Below, piece by piece: positions 1 through 9,100 of a DNA stretch of 58,842 bases. The translations under genes and the position numbers were made by a program. The DNA is taken from positions 1-58,842 of the forward strand of contig CALYTI010000011.1 of assembly GCA_945487035.1 (NCBI GenBank), written 5' to 3'. The notes beneath the pieces are model-generated. The model was not told the origin of the DNA. It saw only the letters and a list, made by a program, of their open reading frames with translations, and did no database searches. Numbering within the stretch: the first letter of the stretch is position 1; the number at the start of each line of letters is the position of its first letter. Origin of the DNA: an uncultured Bacteroidales bacterium. GTDB taxonomy: Bacteria; Bacteroidota; Bacteroidia; Bacteroidales; UBA932.

Positions 1-261
1 GCAGAAAGGGCAGCTGGGAAGCAGGTCAATTCCGATGATCTTAAGAAGCATCGCAGGGACGTTATGATGGCCGTGGCTTCGCTTGATCCGACTGAGGTCT
101 TCGAGGTCTCTGCGCATATCAAAGAGGTCTTGAATTCCTTCGCTCAAGCGATTGCCGAACCGGAGACAAGCCAGTCAATCGCGGCTTCGCTTGGAGTGGG
201 GGTTGATTACCTCGGCTCTTTAGTAGAAATCCTGCAAAGCAATTTTACCATCGCTCAATGA
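1..261 (+). CDS. C-terminal fragment, possibly AbiEii-type nucleotidyltransferase
   Basis: The reading frame is open from the first base of the window and stops at 259-261, so 86 C-terminal residues are visible and the start lies outside. The visible part is helical in character. It carries KKHRRDV at visible residues 15-21, which resembles the C-terminal helical part of AbiEii/AbiGii (DUF1814-like) nucleotidyltransferases, where a KHxxDV motif is common. No catalytic nucleotidyltransferase residues are in view, so the family call is inference. An ATG at 64 is an internal Met rather than the start. The stop overlaps the next gene's start by four bases (ATGA), so the two are co-transcribed and probably translationally coupled. 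Confidence 0.45.
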   Translation, partial: AERAAGKQVNSDDLKKHRRDVMMAVASLDPTEVFEVSAHIKEVLNSFAQAIAEPETSQSIAASLGVGVDYLGSLVEILQSNFTIAQ

Positions 262-1019
262 AGATTCAATACGCATCAGACCTCCATCTGGAATTCGCTG
301 ACAACTGGCGCTACCTGAAGACTCATCCCATTGAGCCTGTCGGTGATGTGCTGGTGCTTGCCGGAGATATCGGCTACCTTAACGATGACAATTATGTCTC
401 ACACCCATTCTGGGATTATGTGGCGGATAATTTCAAAGAGGTACTTGTCATACCGGGCAACCATGAATTCTACAAGTACTACGACATATCTACCTTGCCG
501 GACGGAAAGATTCTCTCCGTCAAACCCAATGTGAACGTGTACTACAATGGCGTGGTCAACCTTGAGGACGTAGAGTTTATTCTTTCCACCCTGTGGGCGC
601 GAGTCCCCTTGCAGGATGCCTTTGCCACTGAGTATGGAGTAACAGATTTCCATCGGATTCTTTTCAACGGAGAGACGCTGACTTTTGACAAATTCAACAA
701 GGAGCATGAGCGCTGTATGGCTTTCCTGAGAGATTCTGTCAATCAGTCCACGGCCTCCAAAAGAATTATGGTGACGCACCATCTGCCGTCCTTCCAACTG
801 TCATCGCCTGATTTCAAAGGGAGCCGCATCAACGGTGCCTTTGTTGCCGATGAGGATGATTTCATCGAGGGATGCAGGGCGCAATACTGGATCTACGGTC
901 ACTCCCACCGGAATATTGACAAACAAATTGGCAGAACGCAGTTTGTCAGCAACCAGTTGGGATATGTCTTCTCAAATGAGCACAATTCTTTCAGCTCTTC
1001 CCGCTGCATTGACCTTTAA
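258..1019 (+). CDS. Calcineurin-like metallophosphoesterase
   Basis: This 253-residue cytosolic protein has the metal-binding motifs of the calcineurin-like phosphoesterase superfamily in the expected order: SDLHLEF near residues 7-13, GDxxVLAGDIG near 29-38, GNHEFY near 67, VTHHLP near 172 and YGHSH near 213. No signal peptide or membrane segment is visible. Members hydrolyse phosphomono- or phosphodiesters with two metal ions; the substrate cannot be told from sequence. The start ATG overlaps the stop of the upstream gene (ATGA), so the pair acts as one unit. If the upstream gene is an AbiEii-type nucleotidyltransferase, this enzyme could act on the same substrate or reverse the modification, but that is speculation. 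Confidence 0.85.
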   Translation: MKIQYASDLHLEFADNWRYLKTHPIEPVGDVLVLAGDIGYLNDDNYVSHPFWDYVADNFKEVLVIPGNHEFYKYYDISTLPDGKILSVKPNVNVYYNGVVNLEDVEFILSTLWARVPLQDAFATEYGVTDFHRILFNGETLTFDKFNKEHERCMAFLRDSVNQSTASKRIMVTHHLPSFQLSSPDFKGSRINGAFVADEDDFIEGCRAQYWIYGHSHRNIDKQIGRTQFVSNQLGYVFSNEHNSFSSSRCIDL

Positions 1020-1040
1020 CCTCTCCGACATCTACACTAA

Positions 1041-1073
1041 TGATGAAGGAATCATCTTTATGGGGCTTCATCA
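1041..1073 (+). terminator. Weak stem-loop after the phosphoesterase gene
   Basis: An 8-bp inverted repeat (TGATGAAG / CTTCATCA, 17-nt loop) lies 21 bases after the phosphoesterase stop. There is no T-run, so it is a poor intrinsic terminator. The rest of 1020-1169 shows nothing else I can name. Confidence 0.25.
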
Positions 1074-1169
1074 ATTCCTGATGAACAGCGACATACTGAA
1101 ATAAGCCAGTCGGCGTTTATGATATGTTCTTGAGAAAAAACAAGTAAAACCAGTGGTCGGGGTCTTGTT

Positions 1170-1607
1170 TCACAGACACAATGCGACTATGGCATATACC
1201 AGTCCGGCAGCGACTGCGGTGGTGCCGAGGGTGCGCAGGGGACTGAATCTGCGGCCGTCCTCCGCCAGGCGATTCGAGCGCACATTGTAGCAAGTCTTTT
1301 CGGTGTCCAGATAGAACTCCGTATAGGTGCGGTAAACCAGTGGCCGGCTATTGCTCGAAGCCGCAAGTTCAGAATGAACCTCCTCATAGACATACACAAA
1401 ACCTCCCAGCCCGTCGTCGATCACCCGGTTCGGAGTCCCGTAGGCCAACACTATGTCGGTATCCGCCCTGCCGTACCACTCGTCAGTCAGCTGCTCCTCG
1501 ATGGGCGCATAGGCAGGTGCCGTGACCAGCTTTTCCAATGCGGCACACGACACCAGACAGCACAGCAACGCGCACAGACCTGAAAACTTAATGATTGAGC
1601 CACGCAT
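1170..1607 (-). CDS. Small lipoprotein with C-terminal hydrophobic segment (paralogue of 4422-4898)
   Basis: The 145-residue protein has a lipoprotein signal with lipobox LVSC (Cys21) and a hydrophobic C-terminus (about residues 128-145). I recognise no Pfam family. It is clearly paralogous to the 158-residue product at 4422-4898: both share YAPxEExL, WxG, DIVxxYGxPNR, DGLGGxxYVYE, TEFYxD and the C-terminal VRSNRLxEDGxRxSPxR block. The YGxPNR segment recalls the BamE/SmpA-type lipoprotein fold, but that is only a resemblance. The start lies 3 nt after the stop of the GH31 gene, so it should be co-transcribed with it. The related gene lies on the opposite strand upstream of GH31, so the paralogues flank the glycosidase. 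Confidence 0.75.
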   Translation of the reverse strand: MRGSIIKFSGLCALLCCLVSCAALEKLVTAPAYAPIEEQLTDEWYGRADTDIVLAYGTPNRVIDDGLGGFVYVYEEVHSELAASSNSRPLVYRTYTEFYLDTEKTCYNVRSNRLAEDGRRFSPLRTLGTTAVAAGLVYAIVALCL

Positions 1608-1610
1608 ACT

Positions 1611-4307
1611 CTATTTCAGCTGTACTTGGGCCTCGAGTTTGTGCAGGAACTCGGAAGGGACATTCTCGAAAGAGTTGAACTCATCAATAAGCTTCTGAGT
1701 GTCAATGGCTTTCAGATAACTCTCTGCACCTGTCGGGTCTTCCGTAACAAAGCTTCCGCACTGCGAGATGCTCAGGAACGAAACCGGCTGCTGCATACCT
1801 TTCACTACATAGGTCGCAATCATATACTTCTCCTCAGGAGCAAGTTTCATCATCCTCCCGATAAGTCCCTTCCTGCCGTCCAGAAGGGCAAGGTCGCAGT
1901 CGGTATCATATTCCACCTCCACCGTCAGCAGCTCATCTGCCGGAAGTTCGCCCGCGTGAACCCAGGCGCACAGCTGGTAGCCGTCATATCCCCAGCAAGG
2001 TGTACTATTTGCCGCAAAGCGGCTGTATTGCACTTCCACTCCGTTTACGAGCACACGCTTCGGAGCGTATATGCCCTCAAGACGAAGGGATACATTACGG
2101 GTTGGAAGCATTCCGGAGAAGGAGCCTTCCCGCGGCTGCACTGTCAGCGTAAGATGCTTAGTATCAGAGTCTTTATGTATGCGTGTGATTGCATATTCGC
2201 TATGGTATGACTCCGTGCTGCCGTCATCTTCATAAAGTGAAGTCTCGAAGCTGCCGCAGCCCGGGGCCACCATCAGCACCAGCTCGTCGCTCTGATGCTG
2301 AAGGTCTGTGATGCTGCCGCCCGCCAGCGGAATCACGGCGCCGCAGCGTACGAAATACGGATTCTCATCAATGGTGTAACGCAGCTGCGCTTCAGTGCCG
2401 CCAGCATAGGTGCTGCCGGTCGAAACATCGTACCAGTCGCTGCCCTGAGGGAACCACATATGATGCTCAACCGTACCTGTGATGCTGTCCACAGGTGCGC
2501 TGATTGCCGTCGCGAGAATGTCGTCTCCGAACATAAACTCATATTTTTCGTCATAAGACCTGTCGTCCTCCGGCCACTCGTAGTAGAGAGGGCGGCAGAG
2601 CGAAACGCCTGTGTCATAAGCCTTTCTGGCCATAGTATAGATATATGGACTAAGGTCGTAGCGCAGACGGATGGCGCTTCTCATAGCCTCGAAATGGTCA
2701 GGGAATACCCAGAAGCGCTTCTCCATAGTCATATCCTTGGTAGAGTGGGTCTTGAAGATAGGAGTGAATACTCCGGCCTGCAGCCAGCGGGTATAGAGCT
2801 CAGGGTCTGTTTCGCGAACGCCCTTAGGCTGCATATGGCCTCCGATATCGTGGCCCCAGTAGCCGTAGCCCACATTGGATGCTGTAGCCGTGAAATATGG
2901 AAGGAATGAAAGCACGTCCCAGGTCGCGTAGGTGTCGCCGGAGAAGCCGACCTGATAGCGATGGCTTCCGAGTCCACCCCAACGGTGATAAATCATAGCG
3001 CGTGGTGCCTTGTCTCCAAGAGAAGATGTCATCCTTTCCTTGTCGCGGAAGAAAGCATAGTTGAGAAGGAAAGTGTTGCTGAGGTCAGGGTGGTACTTGC
3101 TGTTTTTCCACTGCTGCCAGTCAAGCCACCAGAAATCCACGCCGTCGTTCTCGAGAGGGTGGATGACGCTGTTGAAGAAGGCGTCAGTCCATTCTATCTG
3201 GTCGATGCGGAAAGGAACTGCGGCCGCAGAGCCGTCTTCACGGATGTAGCCCTTAGGACCGTCATAATCTGAAGTCCTTGAAAGATAGTCATTTACAAAG
3301 CGGCTGTAGGGCTCCTCATAAGGCTGTATGCCATTGTTGAAATGCAGGTTCAGGGATGTCTTGATTGACATCGAGTGCAGCTGGGTGAAGAGATTCTTCG
3401 GGTTAGGGAAGAGTTCTTTCTTCCAGGTGAAACCTGTCCAGCCAATCCTCTGGCCGAATTCGTCCTTCTGATACTTGGCCTTGAGCTCGGACCAGGTCTC
3501 GTGCCAGTCCATATCGATAATCATCACATCCACAGGGATATTGTAGGATTTGAAGGATTTCGCAAGGTCAAGCAGCTCGTAATCGGAGTATTCCCAATAG
3601 CGGCACCACCAGTAGCCGAATGTGTATTTCGGAGGGAGAGGAATGCGTCCGGCTACCTTTGTGAAGTCACCGAGAGCCGCTGTGTAGTCGTGACCGTAAC
3701 CGAAGAAGTATAGGTCCTTAGACTCATTGTCCTCACGGCTGACAATCCATTTGTCCCAATCTTCATCCACTTTTTCATATACCGGACGGCCGCTTTCGTC
3801 AACTACTGCCCAGCCGGAGCGGGAAACGATTCCCTGCTCGAAAGGATCCTTGTGGGCAGGATGCTCCATCATATCGAAACCCCTGCAGCCATCGAGGGTA
3901 CGGGTTGTGCCGAGAAGATTCTCAGGGTCGGTGTCTCCGTAATGCCAGGTTAGCTTTTTGCCGTCGAGCTTCAGTGAAACCGTAAGGGAATGCGGTGTGA
4001 ATTCTCCTCCACGATAGCTGAGAGTCAAGTCTTTTGTCTTGATAATCACTCCTTTTCCCTTCTTCTGTACTGAGTAGTCAGGAACAGGCAGATTGCGGTT
4101 TACGATTGCCAGGGAGGCCCTGTCTTCAAATTTCGCCTCCGGGGACCATTCCATCCTTATCATCCTGGAGGTGAGGACGGTGAAACGGGCATTGCCGCAA
4201 AGGACGACAGCCTGCGGGTCAGCCTGCGGGTCCTGGACATCAGTGTTTGCAAAAAGGCTTGCTGTGCAACAGAACAGCATAAGCACAATGGCATATAGTT
4301 TTCTCAT
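1611..4307 (-). CDS. Glycoside hydrolase family 31 (alpha-glucosidase/alpha-xylosidase type), exported
   Basis: The 898-residue protein begins with a Sec signal peptide (hydrophobic to about residue 20). An N-terminal beta-sandwich precedes the GH31 barrel, which holds the nucleophile motif WWLDW (Asp396) and the acid/base motif GFSGDTYATW (Asp458); GYWGHDIGG follows. These are the conserved retaining GH31 catalytic aspartates. GH31 enzymes cleave alpha-glucosides, alpha-xylosides or related alpha-linked residues; the exact substrate is not readable. The C-terminal part (about 680 onward) carries beta domains and a short helical tail. It forms a two-gene unit with the downstream lipoprotein gene and is divergent from the lipoprotein at 4422. 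It is probably periplasmic. Confidence 0.9.
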   Translation of the reverse strand: MRKLYAIVLMLFCCTASLFANTDVQDPQADPQAVVLCGNARFTVLTSRMIRMEWSPEAKFEDRASLAIVNRNLPVPDYSVQKKGKGVIIKTKDLTLSYRGGEFTPHSLTVSLKLDGKKLTWHYGDTDPENLLGTTRTLDGCRGFDMMEHPAHKDPFEQGIVSRSGWAVVDESGRPVYEKVDEDWDKWIVSREDNESKDLYFFGYGHDYTAALGDFTKVAGRIPLPPKYTFGYWWCRYWEYSDYELLDLAKSFKSYNIPVDVMIIDMDWHETWSELKAKYQKDEFGQRIGWTGFTWKKELFPNPKNLFTQLHSMSIKTSLNLHFNNGIQPYEEPYSRFVNDYLSRTSDYDGPKGYIREDGSAAAVPFRIDQIEWTDAFFNSVIHPLENDGVDFWWLDWQQWKNSKYHPDLSNTFLLNYAFFRDKERMTSSLGDKAPRAMIYHRWGGLGSHRYQVGFSGDTYATWDVLSFLPYFTATASNVGYGYWGHDIGGHMQPKGVRETDPELYTRWLQAGVFTPIFKTHSTKDMTMEKRFWVFPDHFEAMRSAIRLRYDLSPYIYTMARKAYDTGVSLCRPLYYEWPEDDRSYDEKYEFMFGDDILATAISAPVDSITGTVEHHMWFPQGSDWYDVSTGSTYAGGTEAQLRYTIDENPYFVRCGAVIPLAGGSITDLQHQSDELVLMVAPGCGSFETSLYEDDGSTESYHSEYAITRIHKDSDTKHLTLTVQPREGSFSGMLPTRNVSLRLEGIYAPKRVLVNGVEVQYSRFAANSTPCWGYDGYQLCAWVHAGELPADELLTVEVEYDTDCDLALLDGRKGLIGRMMKLAPEEKYMIATYVVKGMQQPVSFLSISQCGSFVTEDPTGAESYLKAIDTQKLIDEFNSFENVPSEFLHKLEAQVQLK

Positions 4308-4409
4308 AACGAAACAGTGTTATTATGTATATCAGCGCTAATTTCGCAAATTCCTACAGTAATTCCAAGATAAGTATCATCCCGTAAACCGGTATGACAA
4401 ATATTTCAC

Positions 4410-4417
4410 TAAATTTG
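4410..4417 (+). promoter_or_regulatory. -7 element TAAATTTG directly before a lipoprotein start
   Basis: TAAATTTG matches the Bacteroidetes -7 consensus exactly and ends only 4 nt before the ATG at 4422, which would place the transcription start at or next to the start codon. No clear -33 TTG is seen at the usual distance, so the call is tentative. Confidence 0.4.
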
Positions 4418-4421
4418 GGAT

Positions 4422-4898
4422 ATGAAAAGAAATTTTACCCTCAAGTTACTGTTTTTCGGCATTATGATAACACTGCTGAGCTCGTGCGCCGCAATGAAAG
4501 ACTGGTTTTATGTGCCGACCTATGCTCCGGTGGAGGAAGAGCTGAACGCAATATGGCAGGGAAGCAGCTATGCCGATATAGTCAAGGAGTACGGTGCCCC
4601 GAACCGCAGCGTGAACGACGGCCTGGGAGGTACCATCTATGTTTACGAAGATATACAGACTGAATATACCACCGTTTCCAACTCCGGAGTTGTCAACGGC
4701 AGTATAGACAGCAAAACCAAGATGGTTACCATACGCAACTTCACCGAATTCTATGTCGATGGGAATGACTGCTGCTACTCGGTGCGTTCCAACCGCCTTG
4801 AAGAAGACGGCACCCGCCTCAGTCCTATGCGCATAGCCATTTCCGGTATCCTCGGCACTACAATCATTGCTGCCATCATCGGATTGGCAGCATTTTGA
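4422..4898 (+). CDS. Small lipoprotein with C-terminal hydrophobic segment (paralogue of 1170-1607)
   Basis: The 158-residue protein has lipobox LSSC (Cys22) and ends in a hydrophobic helix (about 140-158). It shares a chain of motifs with the 145-residue lipoprotein at 1170-1607: YAPVEEEL, DIVKEYGAPNR, DGLGGTIYVYED, TEFYVD and SNRLEEDGTRLSPMR. It has an extra 13-residue insertion before the TEFY motif. The shared YGxPNR segment suggests a BamE-like fold, unproven. The gene stands alone on the plus strand, divergent from GH31 and convergent with the esterase at 4935. It was probably created by gene duplication, with later inversion or transposition of one copy. Confidence 0.75.
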   Translation: MKRNFTLKLLFFGIMITLLSSCAAMKDWFYVPTYAPVEEELNAIWQGSSYADIVKEYGAPNRSVNDGLGGTIYVYEDIQTEYTTVSNSGVVNGSIDSKTKMVTIRNFTEFYVDGNDCCYSVRSNRLEEDGTRLSPMRIAISGILGTTIIAAIIGLAAF

Positions 4899-4934
4899 GG
4901 CTGAGGCCAAAACCGGCCTTAAAGAAGGTTTCCG

Positions 4935-6149
4935 CTACTGCAGATAGTCATTTATCCACTGCATCCGCGCAGTGTAGATGGTGTCGCGCCAGTGCTCCCA
5001 GTAACGGGGCTTGGGCTCGTCGTGGTAGCGCCAAGGGGAGCACAGCACCGTCACCTCCGGCCCGTAAAGGCCTGAGCCGCCTTCACCGCAGCACCCTCCC
5101 TTACGGCTTGCGCGATTGGCATTGAGCGCTGAGAAAATTGCCGAAGGCCGGCAGGTCTGGTCCATCAGGCCGATTTCCACAAAGAGCTTCGCACGGGTGT
5201 TTGCCAGAAAGTTGCAGCCGTCGAAATAGCTCAGTATCTTCTGACCCTGCTGAGAGTTGACGAAACTCTTGTAGGTATATGGCCAGCTGTCAAAGCCAGC
5301 CTTGCGCGCGGATCCTGCAGAATTGCAGCCTCCAGGGACAATACCCACCACGGCGCTCACCCTCTTGTCCAGTCCTGCAAGAGCGAAAGCCTGGGCTCCT
5401 CCCTGACTCTGACCATAGGCCAGAACCCGCTTGCCGTCCCACTGCGGGAGGGTGCAGGCAAAATCCAGGGCGCGCACGGCCCTCAGGTACATATTCTTGA
5501 AAAAATAGTCCTCGCGGCTCTCGGAAGCGCGTTTGGAGTAGTCCTTGTAGAGGCCCTGCTCAAGGGCGTCGTAGTACTCCTGCTCCCGGCCGTTCTCCAT
5601 ACCGAAAGCATTGATATTCACGCATATCGCACCATTGCCCCACTTTGCCATAGAAATAGTCTCCTCGGGCCAGCAGCGGCACCATCGTCCTGCAACGCCG
5701 GCTGCGTGGAAGTACATCACCAGAGGGTAGCCGCCCTCGCGCTCCGCCCTCGGAACTGCCACATAGCCGCGCACCGGATTATCCCCTATGCAATTGATTT
5801 CAAGCTCATAGCAAATCACATCCGGGTCGCTGACCCCGCTCATCTCCCTGAGCACGGGTTCCATCTTCTCTCGGCGCATTGCCTTGAGCTGTTTGCCCCA
5901 CCATCGCTTGAAATCCTTGGGACAAGGCACGCCCTGGACGTAGTCCTGAGGTGCGACCACCCAGCCGATCTGGGTGTCCTCATAGTCAAAAATCCTGTTC
6001 TCAGGGCCCTCGCAGGCCACTTCGCTGTGCACCAGCTCCGTCTTGTCACCAAGAGAAGCATAGACCTTTACCGTGTCACCGACCTGATAGATTCCGTCAG
6101 GGTGACTGAGACTCAGCAATATTGTTGCCGCTGCCGATAAAATATTCAT
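4935..6149 (-). CDS. AXE1-type acetyl esterase (cephalosporin-C deacetylase/acetylxylan esterase family)
   Basis: The product is a 404-residue alpha/beta hydrolase. The start is taken at the ATG at 6147-6149, two bases after the stop of the upstream glycosidase gene; the longer open frame runs into that gene. A short hydrophobic N-terminus and a beta-rich region (to about residue 110) precede the AXE1 hydrolase domain. Visible catalytic elements are GQSQGG (nucleophile Ser248), an Asp in GLMDQTC and the His in WRYHDEP. This family removes acetyl groups from sugars and other acyl esters. As last gene of the SusC/SusD operon it probably strips O-acetyl groups that block the GH89-GH20 enzyme. 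The true acyl substrate is unknown. Confidence 0.85.
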   Translation of the reverse strand: MNILSAAATILLSLSHPDGIYQVGDTVKVYASLGDKTELVHSEVACEGPENRIFDYEDTQIGWVVAPQDYVQGVPCPKDFKRWWGKQLKAMRREKMEPVLREMSGVSDPDVICYELEINCIGDNPVRGYVAVPRAEREGGYPLVMYFHAAGVAGRWCRCWPEETISMAKWGNGAICVNINAFGMENGREQEYYDALEQGLYKDYSKRASESREDYFFKNMYLRAVRALDFACTLPQWDGKRVLAYGQSQGGAQAFALAGLDKRVSAVVGIVPGGCNSAGSARKAGFDSWPYTYKSFVNSQQGQKILSYFDGCNFLANTRAKLFVEIGLMDQTCRPSAIFSALNANRASRKGGCCGEGGSGLYGPEVTVLCSPWRYHDEPKPRYWEHWRDTIYTARMQWINDYLQ

Positions 6150-6151
6150 CT

Positions 6152-9100
6152 TTATTCCAATGGAGGGTTTTGGAAAGCGTAATTTGCGTAATTGTAATTT
6201 CTTGCATTGTAGAGCGGGAGCAGGGAAGTCTTCACCCTCTGCACAAAGCAATCGTAGTCTGTACGCCCGTCTTCGGACCACGCGACTTCCGCGATGGCCG
6301 CAAGGCGAGGCAGCAGTTGATGCTGAATCTGCTTGTAATCAGGAATGTACTCAGTCCAAAGGTTGCACTGCACACCCTTGATGTACTTCCTTTGCTCCAG
6401 TGTGAGCTGGTCGTATGGGTCGAAACTGTAGCACTGGCGCAGAGGCAGCCATCCGCCTATTGCCAGAGGCTCTGCGTTCCCAGCAGGGTCAGCGGTCTGG
6501 TACCAGTCGAGGTAGCAGTAGTTGGACGGAGTCATAATCACGTCGTTACCCATTCTGGCAGCCTCGATTCCGCCTTGGGTCCCGCGCCAGGACATCACCG
6601 TTGCGGTCTTCGTGACTCCGCCTTCCAGGATTTCATCCCAGCCGATAATGCGGCGGCCCTTGGAATTGAGGTATTTTTCTATCTTTCTGATGAACCAACT
6701 CTGCAGTTCAGCCTCGTCCTTCAGTCCTTCAGCCTTGATTCTGGCCTGGCATTTAGGGCAGACCTTCCAACGGTCCTTGCGGGCCTCATCTCCTCCGATA
6801 TGAATGTACTCGCTCGGGAAGATTTCGCAGATTTCATCCAGCACATTCTCAAGGAACTCGAAAACCTTGTCGTTGCCGGCGCAGAAGAGTTCGGGGCTCA
6901 CACCCCAGCGGGTCCATACCTCGTAACCCTCGCCGGTACAGCCGAGCTCAGGGTAGGAGGCAAGCGCTGCGATGGCGTGGCCTGGCATCTCGATTTCCGG
7001 GATGACGGTGATGCATCGCTGCGAGGCGTAGCGAACGATCTCCTTCGCATCCTCCTTGGTGTAGCATCCGCCATATGGTATGCCGTCGTACCCAATCATG
7101 GCGTAGAGCGGCCCTATGAGGGTTTCCTTGCGACGGGACCCCACTTCCTCGAGCTTAGGGTATTTGTCTATCGCGATTCTCCATCCCTGGTCTTCGGTCA
7201 GATGCCAGTGGAAGGTGTTGATTTTGTGAAGCGCGAGTATGTCGATATAGTCCTTAACTTCCTCCACGCTGAAGAAATGCCTGCAAACGTCCAGATGGGT
7301 GCCTCTGTAAGCGAAGGCCGGCTCGTCGGCAAGGAAGATGCCAGGCACTGTTTCGCCGCACTGGACCTTGATCTGGATAAGGCTCATCAGGCCGTTCCAT
7401 ACGCCGTGGGCGCTACCTCCGCGAAGGCTGATTTTACCATCCTGAGTCTCAAGCACATAGGCCTCCTCGGCAAGGCTCGGATCCAGGCTCAGCAGCACAT
7501 CGGCATCGCAGCTGTTGCGCACGCTCTGCCACTGTCCGGCGCCGTATTTGAGCGCGAGGCTGCAAAAGCCTTCCAGCAGCTGTGAGAGCTCCTTGTCGTG
7601 CAGCCACAAGCGTCCCTTTGCCAGACTGGCAGGATCTCCGCTGGCAATCAGGGTGGTCGGCTGAGGCACTATCGAAACTGCTCCTGCAGGCAGCAGGCCC
7701 AGCTCCGCTGCAATCTTGCGGGACACCTGCAGGGCATCGCCGCTCTCTTGCCACTCGAGCGGATGGTCCACCTCCCCGAAGTCCAGTTCAAAGGCGCGGA
7801 TGCGCTTCTCGAAGGCCTTCTGGTCGAAGGCAGGGCCTGTTCCTTCGACATCCGCAATGATTTCATCCCAGAACATCTCCCACCTCTGGCGGTAATAGTT
7901 CCTCACCAGACCGCTCCACTGACGGTTGGCGTAGTCGGTAAGCTGGCCCGTGCCGCCCCAACTCGTAAGTATCACGCGGGCGCAATGCTCATAATAGTCC
8001 TTCTCCTGCGGCGTATCTCCCCAGCTTCGGGCCTGTTCTATCCAGTCCCGCAGCGAGAATGCGCTGTGGCAGGCGAGCAGCTCTTCCCACAGATCATAGA
8101 GATGGCGCATATTGTCCCTATGCTCCTTCAGCCCCTTCAGGTCGCGCCTGTAGTAGCACTGCGTGAAGGCGTCCCTTTCGGCAGGGAAGCAGAGTTTCAG
8201 CACTTCGCTTCCTATGTTCACCAAGTCGAAGCGGTACCAGTCCGTATCTGCCGGACTCTCAAGGAGTTTGCGCCATACTGCGGCAATGCTTTCGTAGGTG
8301 TATGGCACCTCGGGCAGTGTGGTCCAACGCCAGTTGCCTTCGAGGCAAGGGTGTATGCAGGCGATAGGGCAAATGCCTGAGTATGTGGTTTTTACATATA
8401 TATCATCCGCCAGCATACGGAAGGCATCCTCGATGGCTGGGTCCGGGCGTCCCACGTGGCGGCGGGCAAGAGTCTTGAGCCACTGGTCATCGCTCTGCCC
8501 CAGCTCCCAGCCCCTGTCCAGCACATATTCGTAGAGCCACTGGCTTACGCCGAAGCCCTCCAGTGTGCCTCCGAGTCCAAGCAGGTTATCCCCGCCGTTG
8601 CTGTAAACCGCGTCAATGCGGCGGCTCAGCTCGCGGAAGTTGCCGGAAAGGTTGGTATTGCCTCCGAAATTGCCAAGGAAGCAGAAGAAATACGGCTGGC
8701 CGTAGAAGTTTCTGTTGAATTTATATATTTCCGCTTCATCGCAGAAATAGTCCAACATGGCCACTCCTCCCTGAGGGACGGCCGTAAGATAGGCCTCCAC
8801 GTTTTCCGGAGTCCAGTGTTTCATGTCGAAATACAGCATCCAGCCAACCTGAAGCCAAACTGCCTGAGGATCAGCCTCGGAGAGGGTTTCATAGACGTGC
8901 TTGGAAATGCGTGCGAGCATCTGCGGGTCCCACTCGTCCCCGGCAGCCCCTTCAAAGAAGTCAACTTCGTTGAATATGTCGAGCCCATAGACGTGGCTGG
9001 TGCCATAGAGCTTTTCCTGCTCCTCAAGGAAGAGTTTCTGCACCTGACCGAAAAGAGGGTCCTCCGGGTCGAGGAACCAGCAGCCGTATTCCGGCTCGAA

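Noticed and set aside
4899..4934. Terminator between the lipoprotein and esterase genes
   Set aside because: AGGCC/GGCCT gives only 5 bp and there is no T-tract in either direction.
6122..7585. 487-residue plus-strand frame (and a similar one at 8456-9664)
   Set aside because: Antisense shadows of the GH89-GH20 gene; no start context, no domain.
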